Below, piece by piece: positions 1 to 8,007 of a stretch of DNA of 64,000 nt; the stretch's first letter is position 1; every line of letters starts with the position of its first letter. A program made the position numbers and the translations under genes. Source of the DNA: Streptomyces sp. NBC_00683 (GTDB lineage Bacteria > Actinomycetota > Actinomycetes > Streptomycetales > Streptomycetaceae); assembly GCF_036226745.1 (NCBI RefSeq), contig NZ_CP109013.1:5456001-5520000 (forward strand), in the 5' to 3' direction. The notes beneath the pieces were generated by a model, which saw only the letters and a program-made list of their open reading frames with translations, ran no database searches and had not been told where the DNA came from.

Positions 1-871
1 GCCGGCCCCACAGCTCCTCGGGCTCCTCGCCCCAGGGCTCGCCGGCCGACGGGCGGACACCGTCGCGCAGGGCGGCCTCCTGCGGGTCCAGGCCGTGCTT
101 CACATAGCCGGCCTTCGAGCCGAGCACCCGGAAGCGCGGGCCCAGCTGGGCCGTCGTGGCACTGACGTACAGGTGCGAACGGACGCCGTTCGTGTGCGTG
201 ATCGCGATGAACGTGTCGTCGTCGGCCGCCGCACCGGCCCGGCGTACGTCGGACTCCGCGTACACCTGCACGGCGGGCCCGAACAGGGTGAGCGCCTGGT
301 CGACGACGTGGCTGCCCAGGTCGAACAGCAGCCCGCCGATCTCCTCCGGGTCGCCCGACTCGCGCCAGCCGCCCTTCAGCTCCGGACGCCACCGCTCGAA
401 GCGGGACTCGAAGCGCAGTACGTCGCCGAGCTCGCCGTCCTCGATCAGCTGCGCCAGCGTGCGGAAGTCGTTGTCCCAGCGGCGGTTCTGGAAGACCGAG
501 AGCAGCAGCCCCCGGCTCTCGGCCAGCGCGGCCAGCTCGCGGGCCTCGGCGGCCGTACCGGCGAGGGGCTTGTCCACGACCACGGACAGGCCGGCCTCGA
601 GCGCGGCCGTCGCGATCGGGACGTGGGTCCGGTTCGGGGAGGCGATCACGACGAGGTCCAGCTCGTCCGCGCGAGCGAGGAGCTCGTCGGGCGAGGCCGC
701 GAACCGCACACCGGGGAACTCGGCGCGGGCCTGCGCCTGCCGCTCCTCGTTCGAGGTGACGACCGTGTCGAGGACGAGGCCCTCGGTCGCGGCGATCAGC
801 GGGGCGTGGAAGACGGAGCCCGCCAGGCCGTAGCCGACGAGTCCGACGCGGAGAGGGGCGTTGGCAGTCAT
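1..871 (-). CDS. Gfo/Idh/MocA family oxidoreductase (3' end outside window)
   Basis: NAD(P)-dependent oxidoreductase, probably acting on a sugar or cyclitol; the substrate cannot be told. The ATG is at 871 and no stop is reached before the window edge, so about 290 residues are visible. The N-terminus has a Rossmann glycine motif (VGLVGYGLAG, residues about 9-18), and a DKP motif near residues 98-100 corresponds to the family EKP motif with the catalytic lysine. A DLGSH segment lies in the C-terminal domain. The gene is divergent from the ROK regulator, with only 56 bp between the start codons. There is no Shine-Dalgarno sequence; a promoter lies directly upstream, so a leaderless transcript is likely. 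Confidence 0.9.
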   Translation of the reverse strand, partial: MTANAPLRVGLVGYGLAGSVFHAPLIAATEGLVLDTVVTSNEERQAQARAEFPGVRFAASPDELLARADELDLVVIASPNRTHVPIATAALEAGLSVVVDKPLAGTAAEARELAALAESRGLLLSVFQNRRWDNDFRTLAQLIEDGELGDVLRFESRFERWRPELKGGWRESGDPEEIGGLLFDLGSHVVDQALTLFGPAVQVYAESDVRRAGAAADDDTFIAITHTNGVRSHLYVSATTAQLGPRFRVLGSKAGYVKHGLDPQEAALRDGVRPSAGEPWGEEPEELWGR

Positions 872-878
872 GCAAACC

Positions 879-907
879 ACTTAAGCAACGCTGTTGCCAA
901 AGTGCAA
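879..907 (-). promoter_or_regulatory. Promoter of the oxidoreductase gene with a palindrome in its spacer
   Basis: On the minus strand a TTGCAC -35 (902-907) and a TTAAGT -10 (879-884) are separated by 17 bp. The spacer holds a perfect palindrome, GCAAC-GCT-GTTGC (885-897), the right place for repressor occlusion, most simply by the divergent ROK protein. The expected start site is at or next to the ATG at 871, which would give a leaderless mRNA. The link to the ROK protein is inference. Confidence 0.55.
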
Positions 908-927
908 GCTATGGGGACAATGGTCGG

Positions 928-2058
928 GTGAACAGGAGCAACACCAGGGGCGGCGGCGGTGCGAACCTGCCGACCCTGCGCCACCACAACGCCTCGCTCG
1001 TGCTCGACCTGCTGCGCGTGGCCGGTGAGCGCGGGATCAGCAGGCTGGAGCTCGCCGAGCGCACCGGACTCACCCCGCAGGCCGTCAGCAAGATCACCGG
1101 CAGGCTGCGCGCGGAGGGGCTGGCGGCCGAGGCCGGTCATCTCGCCTCCACGGGCGGCAAGCCCCGCACGGTGCTGCGACTGGTCCCGGACGCGGGGTAC
1201 GCCGTCGGGCTCCACCTGGACCGTGACGAACTGACGGCCGTCCTGGTCGATCTGTCCGGCACCCCCGTCGGCACCCGGACCACCCCTCTCGACCTCGGCG
1301 CTCCGGCCGCCGAGGTCGTCGCGACCGCGGCCCATGCGGTGGAGACGGTACGGGCAGGGGCGCCCCGGACCGAGGACCGGCCGGTCTTCGGCGTGGGGGT
1401 CGCGATGCCGGGCCCCCTGGACCACCGGGCCGGGGTGCTGCACCGCGTCACCGGGTTCCCGCAGTGGGACGGTTACCCGCTGCGGGACGCGCTCGCCGAG
1501 CGGACCGGGCTGCCCGTCGTCGTCGACAAGGACACCAACGCCGCCGCTCTCGGCCTCGCCCTGCGCGAACGCGGCGCGGCCGACTTCGCGTACCTGCACC
1601 TGGGCACCGGGCTCGGTGCCGGGATCGTCCTCGGCGGGACGGTGCACCGCGGAGCCCGTACCGGCGCGGGGGAGTTCGGTCACCAGACCCTCCAGCTCGA
1701 CGGCCCCCCGTGCGGCTGCGGCGGGCGGGGCTGCATCGAGGCGCTCTGCCTGGCCGCCGTGGCCCGCGGTGACATCGCCGAGGCGGCCCGGGTCCTCGGG
1801 GCGGGCGCCGCCAACCTCGTCGGACTGCTCGACATCGACCGGGTGGTCCTCGGCGGCCGTACCGTCGCCGCCGACGAGGACGCGTACGTACGAGGAGTGC
1901 ACGCCGTGATCGAGGAGCGAGCCCGCCGGGACGGCACCGGCGCCCCGGTGCCGGTCACCGTCGCGGGCGGCGGCGACCGCCCGGTCGCCGACGGGGCGGC
2001 CCAGCTGGTGCTGGCGCCCGTGTTCGGCCGGGTGGGCGAGGGCGGCGAACAGGACTGA
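928..2058 (+). CDS. ROK family transcriptional regulator
   Basis: Sugar-responsive repressor of the ROK family (NagC/Mlc/XylR type), 376 residues, typical length. The N-terminal winged helix-turn-helix spans about residues 20-65 (ISRLELAERTGLTPQAVSKI). The ROK sugar-kinase-like domain follows with an ATP-binding-like DKDTNAAALG segment and the zinc-binding CGCGGRGCIE signature near residues 253-262. The start is GTG at 928, chosen because it is the first codon in frame ahead of the HTH; no good ribosome site precedes it. It is divergent from the Gfo/Idh oxidoreductase, which it probably controls through the palindrome between them. A stem-loop follows the stop. Confidence 0.92.
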   Translation: MNRSNTRGGGGANLPTLRHHNASLVLDLLRVAGERGISRLELAERTGLTPQAVSKITGRLRAEGLAAEAGHLASTGGKPRTVLRLVPDAGYAVGLHLDRDELTAVLVDLSGTPVGTRTTPLDLGAPAAEVVATAAHAVETVRAGAPRTEDRPVFGVGVAMPGPLDHRAGVLHRVTGFPQWDGYPLRDALAERTGLPVVVDKDTNAAALGLALRERGAADFAYLHLGTGLGAGIVLGGTVHRGARTGAGEFGHQTLQLDGPPCGCGGRGCIEALCLAAVARGDIAEAARVLGAGAANLVGLLDIDRVVLGGRTVAADEDAYVRGVHAVIEERARRDGTGAPVPVTVAGGGDRPVADGAAQLVLAPVFGRVGEGGEQD

Positions 2059-2086
2059 GCGGCACTGAACGGCCCCGATCGGGGCT

Positions 2087-2112
2087 GTTCGGGCGGACTT
2101 CGCCGCCCGAAC
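2087..2112 (+). terminator. Stem-loop after the ROK gene
   Basis: Perfect 10-bp stem (GTTCGGGCGG / CCGCCCGAAC) with a 6-nt loop, 29 bp after the ROK stop. It lacks a clear U tract, as is common in Streptomyces. Confidence 0.55.
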
Positions 2113-2224
2113 GGGCGGAGTTCCCCGCCGGCAGGTGGCATCCCCCGGGGGTGCGTGGCAGCGTCGTCCGCGGCAGCCGGCACCCCCGAGCCGGTCGTTC
2201 GCGAGCAGCGAAGGGTGTCCGTCC

Positions 2225-3220
2225 ATGCCCCCCAGATCAGCCGCACGAATGCGCGACGGCCGTGTCTTCTCCACTCTCGGGACGTTCGGGCTGGCGGCCG
2301 GATTCGCCGTACCCGCCGTCCTCCTCGGCAGCACGCAGGCGGGCGCCGCACCGGAGGCACTCGCCTCCGCCGTCAGCCTCCGGCAGCCCGTCTGCGGCCG
2401 GCCCGACGCCGAGGACTTCCCCATCGAGACCCGGATCCACGGCGGTCCGGACACGTACGCCTCCGGCGGTGGCTACGGCATCTGGTACCTCGACCTGACC
2501 AACAGCACGTCCGAGACCTGCCGTGCCATCCATCCCGTACTGGTGCTCACCGACCGGGACCGCACGCTCACCCCGTCCCAGATCCAGCTCGAGTTCTCGG
2601 AGCGGTCCGATCCGGACACCCAGCACCGCGTGACCTGGGAGACCACCGAACGGCACGAGCAGATCGGCGTGTTCGGCAGCGGCGAGGACGACGACTTCCC
2701 CGGCTTCACCGTGCCGGCGGGGCGCACGGTCACCGTCCAGGTCCGGATGGCCTTCACCTCGGACACCGCGCCCGGCCCGGTCACGGCCAACGCGGCCGTC
2801 GTCCAGCGGCTGTCAGGAGCGGAGAAGAGTGGCGGTGACGGGGACTGGGTCGGCGAGTCGGCCGACTACAGCTTTACCGTCATCGAGGGGAACATCGACG
2901 GCGGCACCGACGTGGAGTCCGGCACCGGGACGGGTACCGACGAGGACGCCGGCACCGGGACGGGCGATGAGGGAACCGGTACCGGGACGGGCGATGAGGA
3001 AACCGGCACCGGGACGGGCGATGAGGAAACCGGCACCGGCAAGGAAACCGGCACCGGGACGGACACCCCCCGCCGCGACGCGGCCGGGAATCCGCTCCCC
3101 GAACTGGCCCGCACCGGACAGGACAGGGCCGCCGGGGCCGGGCTCACGGCCGCCGCGCTCCTCCTCGGCGGGGTCGCGGCGCTGGCCGGTGCCCGGAGGA
3201 TCCGCAGGGTGCGGGACTGA
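2225..3220 (+). CDS. Secreted LAxTG-type cell-wall-anchored protein with GTGTGDEET repeats
   Basis: Exported surface protein of 331 residues. It has an N-terminal signal segment (hydrophobic stretch about residues 16-38, ending near AGAAPEA). A globular domain with a Cys pair (VCGRPD and SETCRA) follows, then an acidic Gly/Thr repeat region around residues 243-280. The C-terminus has the order of a class E sortase substrate: LPELARTG, a hydrophobic helix and a basic tail RRIRRVRD. Streptomyces class E sortases prefer LAxTG, and LARTG fits. The function of the ectodomain is unknown. ATG 2225 was chosen because it places the signal peptide at the N-terminus; ATG 2249 is an alternative. The only sortase gene visible here, at 13081, is of another class. 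Confidence 0.8.
   Translation: MPPRSAARMRDGRVFSTLGTFGLAAGFAVPAVLLGSTQAGAAPEALASAVSLRQPVCGRPDAEDFPIETRIHGGPDTYASGGGYGIWYLDLTNSTSETCRAIHPVLVLTDRDRTLTPSQIQLEFSERSDPDTQHRVTWETTERHEQIGVFGSGEDDDFPGFTVPAGRTVTVQVRMAFTSDTAPGPVTANAAVVQRLSGAEKSGGDGDWVGESADYSFTVIEGNIDGGTDVESGTGTGTDEDAGTGTGDEGTGTGTGDEETGTGTGDEETGTGKETGTGTDTPRRDAAGNPLPELARTGQDRAAGAGLTAAALLLGGVAALAGARRIRRVRD
2951..3064 (+). repeat. 27-bp in-frame tandem repeats in the surface-protein gene
   Basis: Three near-identical 27-bp units start at 2951, 2978 and 3005, followed by a shortened 18-bp unit and a partial copy. They encode repeats of GTGTGDEET, forming an acidic flexible stalk ahead of the sorting signal. Such repeats may vary in number between strains (inference). 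Confidence 0.85.
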
Positions 3221-3274
3221 CCTGCCCGCAGGAACCGCCATGTCGCGTTCATGTGTGTCTGCCAGCATCGGGCC

Positions 3275-4048
3275 GTGGACTTTCCGAACGACCAGGCACC
3301 CGGCGCACCGATCCGATCCGGCATTCCGGAGCACGGGCGCATCCCCAAGTACTACGCAGTCAAGGCTCACCTCTCCGTCCTGACGGACGAATTGGGCGAA
3401 GGCGGAACGCTGCCCACGGAGCGCGACCTCGCGGTGCGCTACGACGTGTCGCGCGAGACCGTGCGGCAGGCGCTGCGCGAACTGCTCCTGGAGGGCCGAC
3501 TGCGCCGCCAGGGACGCGGCACCGTGGTGGCGGGGCCCAAGCTGGAGCAGCCGCTCTCCCTTGCCAGTTACACCGAAGGGGTGCGCAGACAGGGCCGCAG
3601 GCCGGGCCGCTCCCTCATCGGGCTCGACAGGTTCCCCTGCCCCGAGGCGCTCTCGGCGGAGATCGGCATCACCCTCGGCGAACCCGTCTGGCACCTGGAG
3701 CGCGTCCTGCTCGCCGACGACGACCGGGTCGGCCTGGAGAGCACGTACGTCTCCGTCGCCCGTGTCCCGGACCTGGACACGGAGTTCGACCCCGACTCGT
3801 CGTTCTACGCCTACCTCCGCGAGCGGCTCGGCATCTCCTTCGGCGACGCCGACGAGCGGATCGAGACCGTACTGGCCACCCCGCGCGAGGCACTGCTGAT
3901 CGGCACGCCGCCCGCGCTGCCCATGCTGCTGCTCCACCGGGTCTCGCGGGACACGGCGGGCCTGCCGCTGGAGCGGGTCCGCACCCTCTTTCGAGGCGAC
4001 CGGTTCTCCTTCACGACCCAGCTGGGCGGGCAGCGGCACGACCGCTAA
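3275..4048 (+). CDS. GntR family regulator, HutC/UTRA type
   Basis: Ligand-responsive repressor of 257 residues. The winged helix-turn-helix is at about residues 20-85 (LPTERDLAVRYDVSRETVRQ). A UTRA effector domain covers roughly residues 100-250. GTG 3275 is preferred to ATG 3251 because it leaves a short N-terminus ahead of the HTH. The gene sits immediately upstream of, and codirectional with, the putative phosphonate genes. Similar motifs resembling HutC-subfamily operators (GTCTAGTC and GTCTGTAC cores) lie before the FAD oxidase and before the phosphatase gene. A role as local phosphonate or phosphate-stress repressor (PhnF-like) is inference. Confidence 0.88.
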   Translation: MDFPNDQAPGAPIRSGIPEHGRIPKYYAVKAHLSVLTDELGEGGTLPTERDLAVRYDVSRETVRQALRELLLEGRLRRQGRGTVVAGPKLEQPLSLASYTEGVRRQGRRPGRSLIGLDRFPCPEALSAEIGITLGEPVWHLERVLLADDDRVGLESTYVSVARVPDLDTEFDPDSSFYAYLRERLGISFGDADERIETVLATPREALLIGTPPALPMLLLHRVSRDTAGLPLERVRTLFRGDRFSFTTQLGGQRHDR

Positions 4049-4061
4049 AGGTCACGGAACA

Positions 4062-4077
4062 ATAACGGGTCTAGTCC
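4062..4077. promoter_or_regulatory. Candidate GntR operator upstream of the phosphonate operon
   Basis: The motif ATAACGGGTCTAGTCC lies 77 bp before the FAD oxidase start and shares its first 11 bases with the site at 9947. Its GTCTAGTC core is one base from the GTCTAGAC palindrome expected for HutC-type GntR proteins. Confidence 0.5.
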
Positions 4078-4153
4078 AGTCTTGGGGGGTCGTTCACCCC
4101 CCGGCTGCCGCCCGGATTCGTCCGGGTCACCCGCCCCCGCCAGCGTTGCCGTC

Positions 4154-5278
4154 GTGAGAGTCATCGTCGTAGGAGCCGGCGTGGTGGGAACCATGCACGC
4201 CTGGCACGCAGTGAACCGCGGCCACGAGGTCGTACAGATCGAGCGAGAGAGCGAGGCCCGCGGAGCGTCCCTCCGCAATTTCGGCCAGATATGGGTGAGC
4301 GGCCGGGCGGGCGGTGAGGAGCTGGACACCGCACTCCGGGCCCGCGAGCTCTGGGAAGGCATCGGCCGGCAGGTTCCGGGGCTCGGTTTCCGCGCCTGCG
4401 GATCGCTCACCCCGGTCCGCGGCGCACTGGAACTCGCGGTCGCCGAAGCGGCCGTGGCGCGCCCCGACGCGGCATCCCGCGGCTACAAGCTGCTGACCCC
4501 CGGCGAGGCGCGGGCGGTCAACCCGGCGCTGCGCGGGGACTTCGAGGCCGCCCTGTGGTGCGAGCGGGACGCGGCCGTCGAGCCGAGGACCGCCCAACTG
4601 GAGCTGAAGAAGGCGCTGCTGGCCTCCGGCCGCTACACGTACCTCGGCGGCCGCGAGGTCCGCGAGGTCATCGGCGACAGCGCCGTCCGCGACGACCACG
4701 GCGACGTGCACACGGGCGACACCGTCGTCCTGTGCACCGGCGCCTGGCTCGGCGGCCTCGTCCGCGAACTCGCCGGCCCCGGCCTGCCCGTGCGCCGCGT
4801 CCGCCTCCAGATGATGCAGACCGACCCGCTCGGCGAGGAGCTGACCACCTCCGTCGCCGACGCCGACAGCTTCCGCTACTACCCGGCGTACGCGGGTGAG
4901 GCCCTGGACGCGCTCAACGCCGGCCAGGCCCAGGACCCGACCGCCGCCGAGCACCGGATGCAGCTCCTCATGGTCCAGCGACGCGGCGGCGGACTGACCA
5001 TCGGCGACACCCACGCGTACGAGCACCCCTTCGACTTCGACACGGTCGAGGAGCCGTACGAGCACCTCACCCGGGTCGCCGAGTCCTTCCTCGGCCGCCC
5101 GCTGCCGAGGATCCGGCACCGCTGGGCCGGGGTCTACGCCCAGTGCACCGACACGAGCCGGGTCGTCCACCGCCAGCAGGTGCGCGGTGCGACCTGGCTG
5201 GTCACCGGGCCGGGCGGCCGCGGAATGACCTGCTCGCCCGCCATCGCCGAAACGACCGCCAACGAACTGGGCTGGTGA
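4154..5278 (+). CDS. FAD-dependent oxidoreductase of the phosphonate-associated TIGR03364 type
   Basis: DAO-fold flavoenzyme of 374 residues. The N-terminus has the dinucleotide-binding motif VIVVGAGVVG, with the acidic end of the Rossmann fold at QIERE; a C-terminal GPGGRGMTCSPA segment completes the FAD site. This family is known from neighbourhoods with PhnX-like hydrolases and phosphonate transporters, and is proposed to oxidatively deaminate an aminophosphonate related to 2-aminoethylphosphonate. GTG 4154 is chosen because it begins the Rossmann strand. The stop overlaps the next start as GTGA, so the two genes are translationally coupled. The substrate (hydroxylated or N-methylated aminoethylphosphonate) is unresolved. 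Confidence 0.88.
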   Translation: MRVIVVGAGVVGTMHAWHAVNRGHEVVQIERESEARGASLRNFGQIWVSGRAGGEELDTALRARELWEGIGRQVPGLGFRACGSLTPVRGALELAVAEAAVARPDAASRGYKLLTPGEARAVNPALRGDFEAALWCERDAAVEPRTAQLELKKALLASGRYTYLGGREVREVIGDSAVRDDHGDVHTGDTVVLCTGAWLGGLVRELAGPGLPVRRVRLQMMQTDPLGEELTTSVADADSFRYYPAYAGEALDALNAGQAQDPTAAEHRMQLLMVQRRGGGLTIGDTHAYEHPFDFDTVEEPYEHLTRVAESFLGRPLPRIRHRWAGVYAQCTDTSRVVHRQQVRGATWLVTGPGGRGMTCSPAIAETTANELGW

Positions 5279-5982
5279 ACACGTTGACCGAGAAGCGCAC
5301 CCACAACCTGATCGTGCTCGACATGGCCGGAACCACCGTCGCCGACGGCGGACTGGTCGAGCGGGCCTTCGCGTCCGCCGCCGGGCGGCTGGGCGTCGAA
5401 CCCGGCTCCGCCGACCACACCGAGAAACTGGACTACGTCCGCGCCACCATGGGCGAGTCCAAGATCTCCGTCTTCCGCCACCTCTTCGGTGACGAGGACA
5501 GGGCCCAGCAGGCCAACACCGCCTTCGAGGAGGCGTACGGGGAGCTCGTCGAGAGCGGCCTCGTCGCCCCGGTCCCCGGCGCCCCGGAGGCGATCGAGGA
5601 GCTCAGGGCGGCCGGCCGCACCGTCGTCCTGTCCACCGGCTTCGCCCGCGCCACGCAGGACGCCATCCTCGGCGCCCTCGGCTGGCGTGACCTGGCCGCC
5701 CTGACCCTGTGCCCCGCCGATGCGGGCGGCCGGGGCCGCCCCTACCCGGACATGGTCCTCGCCGCCTTCCTGCGCACCGGCGCGGTGGACGACGTCCGGA
5801 GCATCGTGGTCGCGGGGGACACCTCGTACGACATGCTCAGCGGCGTACGCTCCGGGGCCGGCATCGTCGCGGGCGTCCTGACCGGGGCCCACGACAAGGA
5901 CCAGCTGGACCGGCACGGTGCCACACACGTCCTGCGGTCGGTCGCCGAACTGCCGGACCTGATCGCGCGGGCCGAGGCATGA
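5275..5982 (+). CDS. Phosphonatase-like HAD hydrolase (PhnX-like)
   Basis: HAD-superfamily enzyme of 235 residues that probably cleaves the C-P bond of phosphonoacetaldehyde or a hydroxylated relative. The nucleophile motif is LDMAGTT (Asp16), the unusual DMAGT form typical of phosphonatases. The cap segment GESKISVFR carries Lys63, in the position of the Schiff-base lysine. An Arg in GRPYPDM stands where most HAD enzymes have Lys, and GDTSYD is the C-terminal acidic motif. The GTG start overlaps the FAD oxidase stop. An aldehyde made by the oxidase would be the natural substrate. TTG 5284 is a less likely start. Confidence 0.88.
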   Translation: MNTLTEKRTHNLIVLDMAGTTVADGGLVERAFASAAGRLGVEPGSADHTEKLDYVRATMGESKISVFRHLFGDEDRAQQANTAFEEAYGELVESGLVAPVPGAPEAIEELRAAGRTVVLSTGFARATQDAILGALGWRDLAALTLCPADAGGRGRPYPDMVLAAFLRTGAVDDVRSIVVAGDTSYDMLSGVRSGAGIVAGVLTGAHDKDQLDRHGATHVLRSVAELPDLIARAEA

Positions 5983-7133
5983 CGGGCGGCGGCATCAGGT
6001 TCGACCGGGTCAGCGTCGCGTACGGCGCGAACACCGTCCTCGACGCTCTCGACCTGACCGTCGAACCCGGCGAGGTCATGGCGCTCCTGGGGCCCTCCGG
6101 CTCCGGGAAGACCACCGCCCTGCGCGCCGTCGCCGGATTCGTCCGGCCGGTCTCCGGGCGGGTGTACCTCGGCGACCGCGACGTCACCGGGCTGCCACCC
6201 CACCGGCGGGGCATCGGCATGGTCGTCCAGCAGTACGCCCTGTTCCCCCACATGCGGGTCCAGGACAACGTGGCCTTCGGGCTCAAGGCCAACAAGGTCC
6301 CCAGGCCGGAGATCCCCGGGCGGGTCACCGAGGCACTCGAACTCGTCGGCATGGCCGCCTACTCCGGGCGCTACCCCCGCGAGCTCTCGGGTGGCCAGCA
6401 GCAGCGCGTCGCCATCGCCCGCGCGCTCGCCATCCGGCCGGGTGTCCTGCTGCTCGACGAACCGCTCTCCGCGCTCGACGCGCAGCTCCGCTCCGGAATG
6501 CTCGCCGAACTGGCCCGCCTGCACCGCGAACTGCCGGACGTCTCCATCCTGTACGTCACCCACGACCAGGTCGAGGCGCTCACGCTCGCCGACCGGATCG
6601 CCGTCATGGACCGGGCCAGGCTCCAGGACTGCGGCACCCCGCAGGAGCTGTACCGCCGCCCGCGTACCGAATTCACCGCTTCGTTCGTCGGCAACGCGAA
6701 CCTCCTGCCGGTCACGGTCGGTCCTGGGTCCGTCGCCTTCGCGGGGACGCACCTGGAGCTCTCCACCGGCGAGGCGGCCGAGGGCAGCACGGCCACTCTG
6801 TGCGTACGCCCCCACCTCGTCGGTCTCGGTGAGGGCCCCAATGCCCTTACCGGCACGATTGCCGAGGTCCAGTGGCGGGGCTCCACGCACCGGCTGTACG
6901 TGGACGTCGACGGTCACCGCATCAAGGCGGATGTACGGGAGTTGCGCGAGACGCCGGTGCTGGGCGACGAGGTCACGCTGCACTTCGCGCCCGAGGACGC
7001 CGTACTGCTCCCGGCCGGCACAGCGGTTGCGCAGCCTTCGGCAGCGCCGTGTCCTCAATCGCCGGACGGGCTTGATTTTCAAGCCTGCCCGGCGATTGAG
7101 GACAGGACGGCGACAGGAGTGGCCCATGGCTAG
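5979..7133 (+). CDS. ABC transporter ATP-binding protein (aminophosphonate/polyamine type)
   Basis: Import ATPase of 384 residues. It has Walker [10 protein letters not shown] near residue 35, a Q loop (VVQQYALFP), the signature LSGGQQQR, and Walker B LLLDEPLSALD followed by THDQVEA. A C-terminal TOBE-like region (about 240-340) is typical of CUT1/POPT-type importers. The start overlaps the previous stop as ATGA, and the stop overlaps the permease start by 8 bp. The last roughly 28 residues are encoded by a palindromic repeat element, so this tail is probably not part of the conserved fold. It would energise the two permeases that follow. Confidence 0.92.
   Translation: MTGGGIRFDRVSVAYGANTVLDALDLTVEPGEVMALLGPSGSGKTTALRAVAGFVRPVSGRVYLGDRDVTGLPPHRRGIGMVVQQYALFPHMRVQDNVAFGLKANKVPRPEIPGRVTEALELVGMAAYSGRYPRELSGGQQQRVAIARALAIRPGVLLLDEPLSALDAQLRSGMLAELARLHRELPDVSILYVTHDQVEALTLADRIAVMDRARLQDCGTPQELYRRPRTEFTASFVGNANLLPVTVGPGSVAFAGTHLELSTGEAAEGSTATLCVRPHLVGLGEGPNALTGTIAEVQWRGSTHRLYVDVDGHRIKADVRELRETPVLGDEVTLHFAPEDAVLLPAGTAVAQPSAAPCPQSPDGLDFQACPAIEDRTATGVAHG
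7051..7103. repeat. Long inverted repeat (dispersed palindromic element) inside the ATPase 3' end
   Basis: Two 25-bp arms (7051-7075 and 7079-7103) pair almost perfectly, with two mismatched pairs and a 3-nt loop. The core reads TCAATCGCCGGACGGGCTTG. The same core recurs near 32834, 51195 and 58786. It is read through as protein at the end of the ATPase gene, 22 bp ahead of the permease start, so it could also act as a hairpin modulating expression between the two genes. Confidence 0.85.
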
Positions 7134-8007
7134 CGTGGTCGCCGAAGACGTCCGCCAGGGTTCGGCAGACCGTGGTGTCCCGCGCCGGCGCACGGCGGCC
7201 TGGATCTGGGCCCTGCCCCCCGTGGCCGTCCTCGCGCTCGTCCTCCTCTATCCCCTGGCCCTCGTCGTCCAGCAGTCCGTCACCCCGGACGAGGGCGGCA
7301 CCTCACTCACCCCGTACGCGGACGTCTTCGCCTCCGAGTCCTTCCGTTCGGCGCTGACGACCACAGTCTGGCTCGCCGTCGGATCGACCGCCGGCTGCCT
7401 CGTGCTCGGGTTCGCGCTGGCCCTGGTCATCGCGTTCGTGCCGTTCCCGGGCGGCAGGGCGGTCGCCAGGTTCATCGACGTCTTCCTCTCCTTCCCGTCG
7501 TTCCTGATCACGCTCGCCCTGCTGTTCATCTACGGCACGGTCGGCATGGCCAACGGCCTGTGGACCGATGCCACCGGAGCGCCCGAGGGGCCCTTCCACT
7601 TCCTCACCACCCCGTGGGGCGTACTCCTCGCGGAGATCACGTACTTCACCCCGTTCGTGATGCGGCCCCTGCTCGCCGCCTTCTCGCAGCTCGACACCGC
7701 GCAACTGGAGGTGGCGTCCTCACTGGGCGCCCGCCCCGCACGGATCGTGCGGAAGGTGATCCTCCCCGAGGCCCTGCCCGCACTCGCGGCCGGCGGCAGC
7801 CTCGTCCTCGTCATGTGCCTCAACGAATTCGGCATCGTGCTCTTCACCGGGGCGAAAGGGGTCACCACCCTGCCGATGCTCGTCTACGGCAAGGCGATCC
7901 TGGAATCCGACTACCCGGCCGCCTGCGTCGTCGCCGTCGTCAACATCGCGATCTCGGTCGGTCTCTACAGCCTGTATCGGATGGTGAGCCGCCGTGCTGG
8001 TGCATAG
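7126..8007 (+). CDS. 2-aminoethylphosphonate-type ABC transporter permease
   Basis: Inner-membrane permease of 293 residues with about six transmembrane helices. The first is near residues 25-50 (WIWALPPVAVLALVLLYPLA). The cytoplasmic EAA loop is seen in VASSLGARPARIVRKVILPE near residues 195-215. ATG 7126 has an AGGAG ribosome site 6 bp upstream and overlaps the ATPase stop. It pairs with the permease encoded next. The phosphonate assignment rests on the neighbours (phosphonatase-like enzyme, FAD oxidase) and on overall similarity to PhnU-type permeases; an iron, thiamine or polyamine substrate would be the alternative from sequence alone. Confidence 0.85.
   Translation: MASVVAEDVRQGSADRGVPRRRTAAWIWALPPVAVLALVLLYPLALVVQQSVTPDEGGTSLTPYADVFASESFRSALTTTVWLAVGSTAGCLVLGFALALVIAFVPFPGGRAVARFIDVFLSFPSFLITLALLFIYGTVGMANGLWTDATGAPEGPFHFLTTPWGVLLAEITYFTPFVMRPLLAAFSQLDTAQLEVASSLGARPARIVRKVILPEALPALAAGGSLVLVMCLNEFGIVLFTGAKGVTTLPMLVYGKAILESDYPAACVVAVVNIAISVGLYSLYRMVSRRAGA

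Noticed and set aside
868..2454. Long minus-strand reading frame opposite the ROK gene
   Set aside because: It runs antisense to a protein with clear ROK motifs and shows shadow-frame composition; high GC removes stops on the opposite strand.
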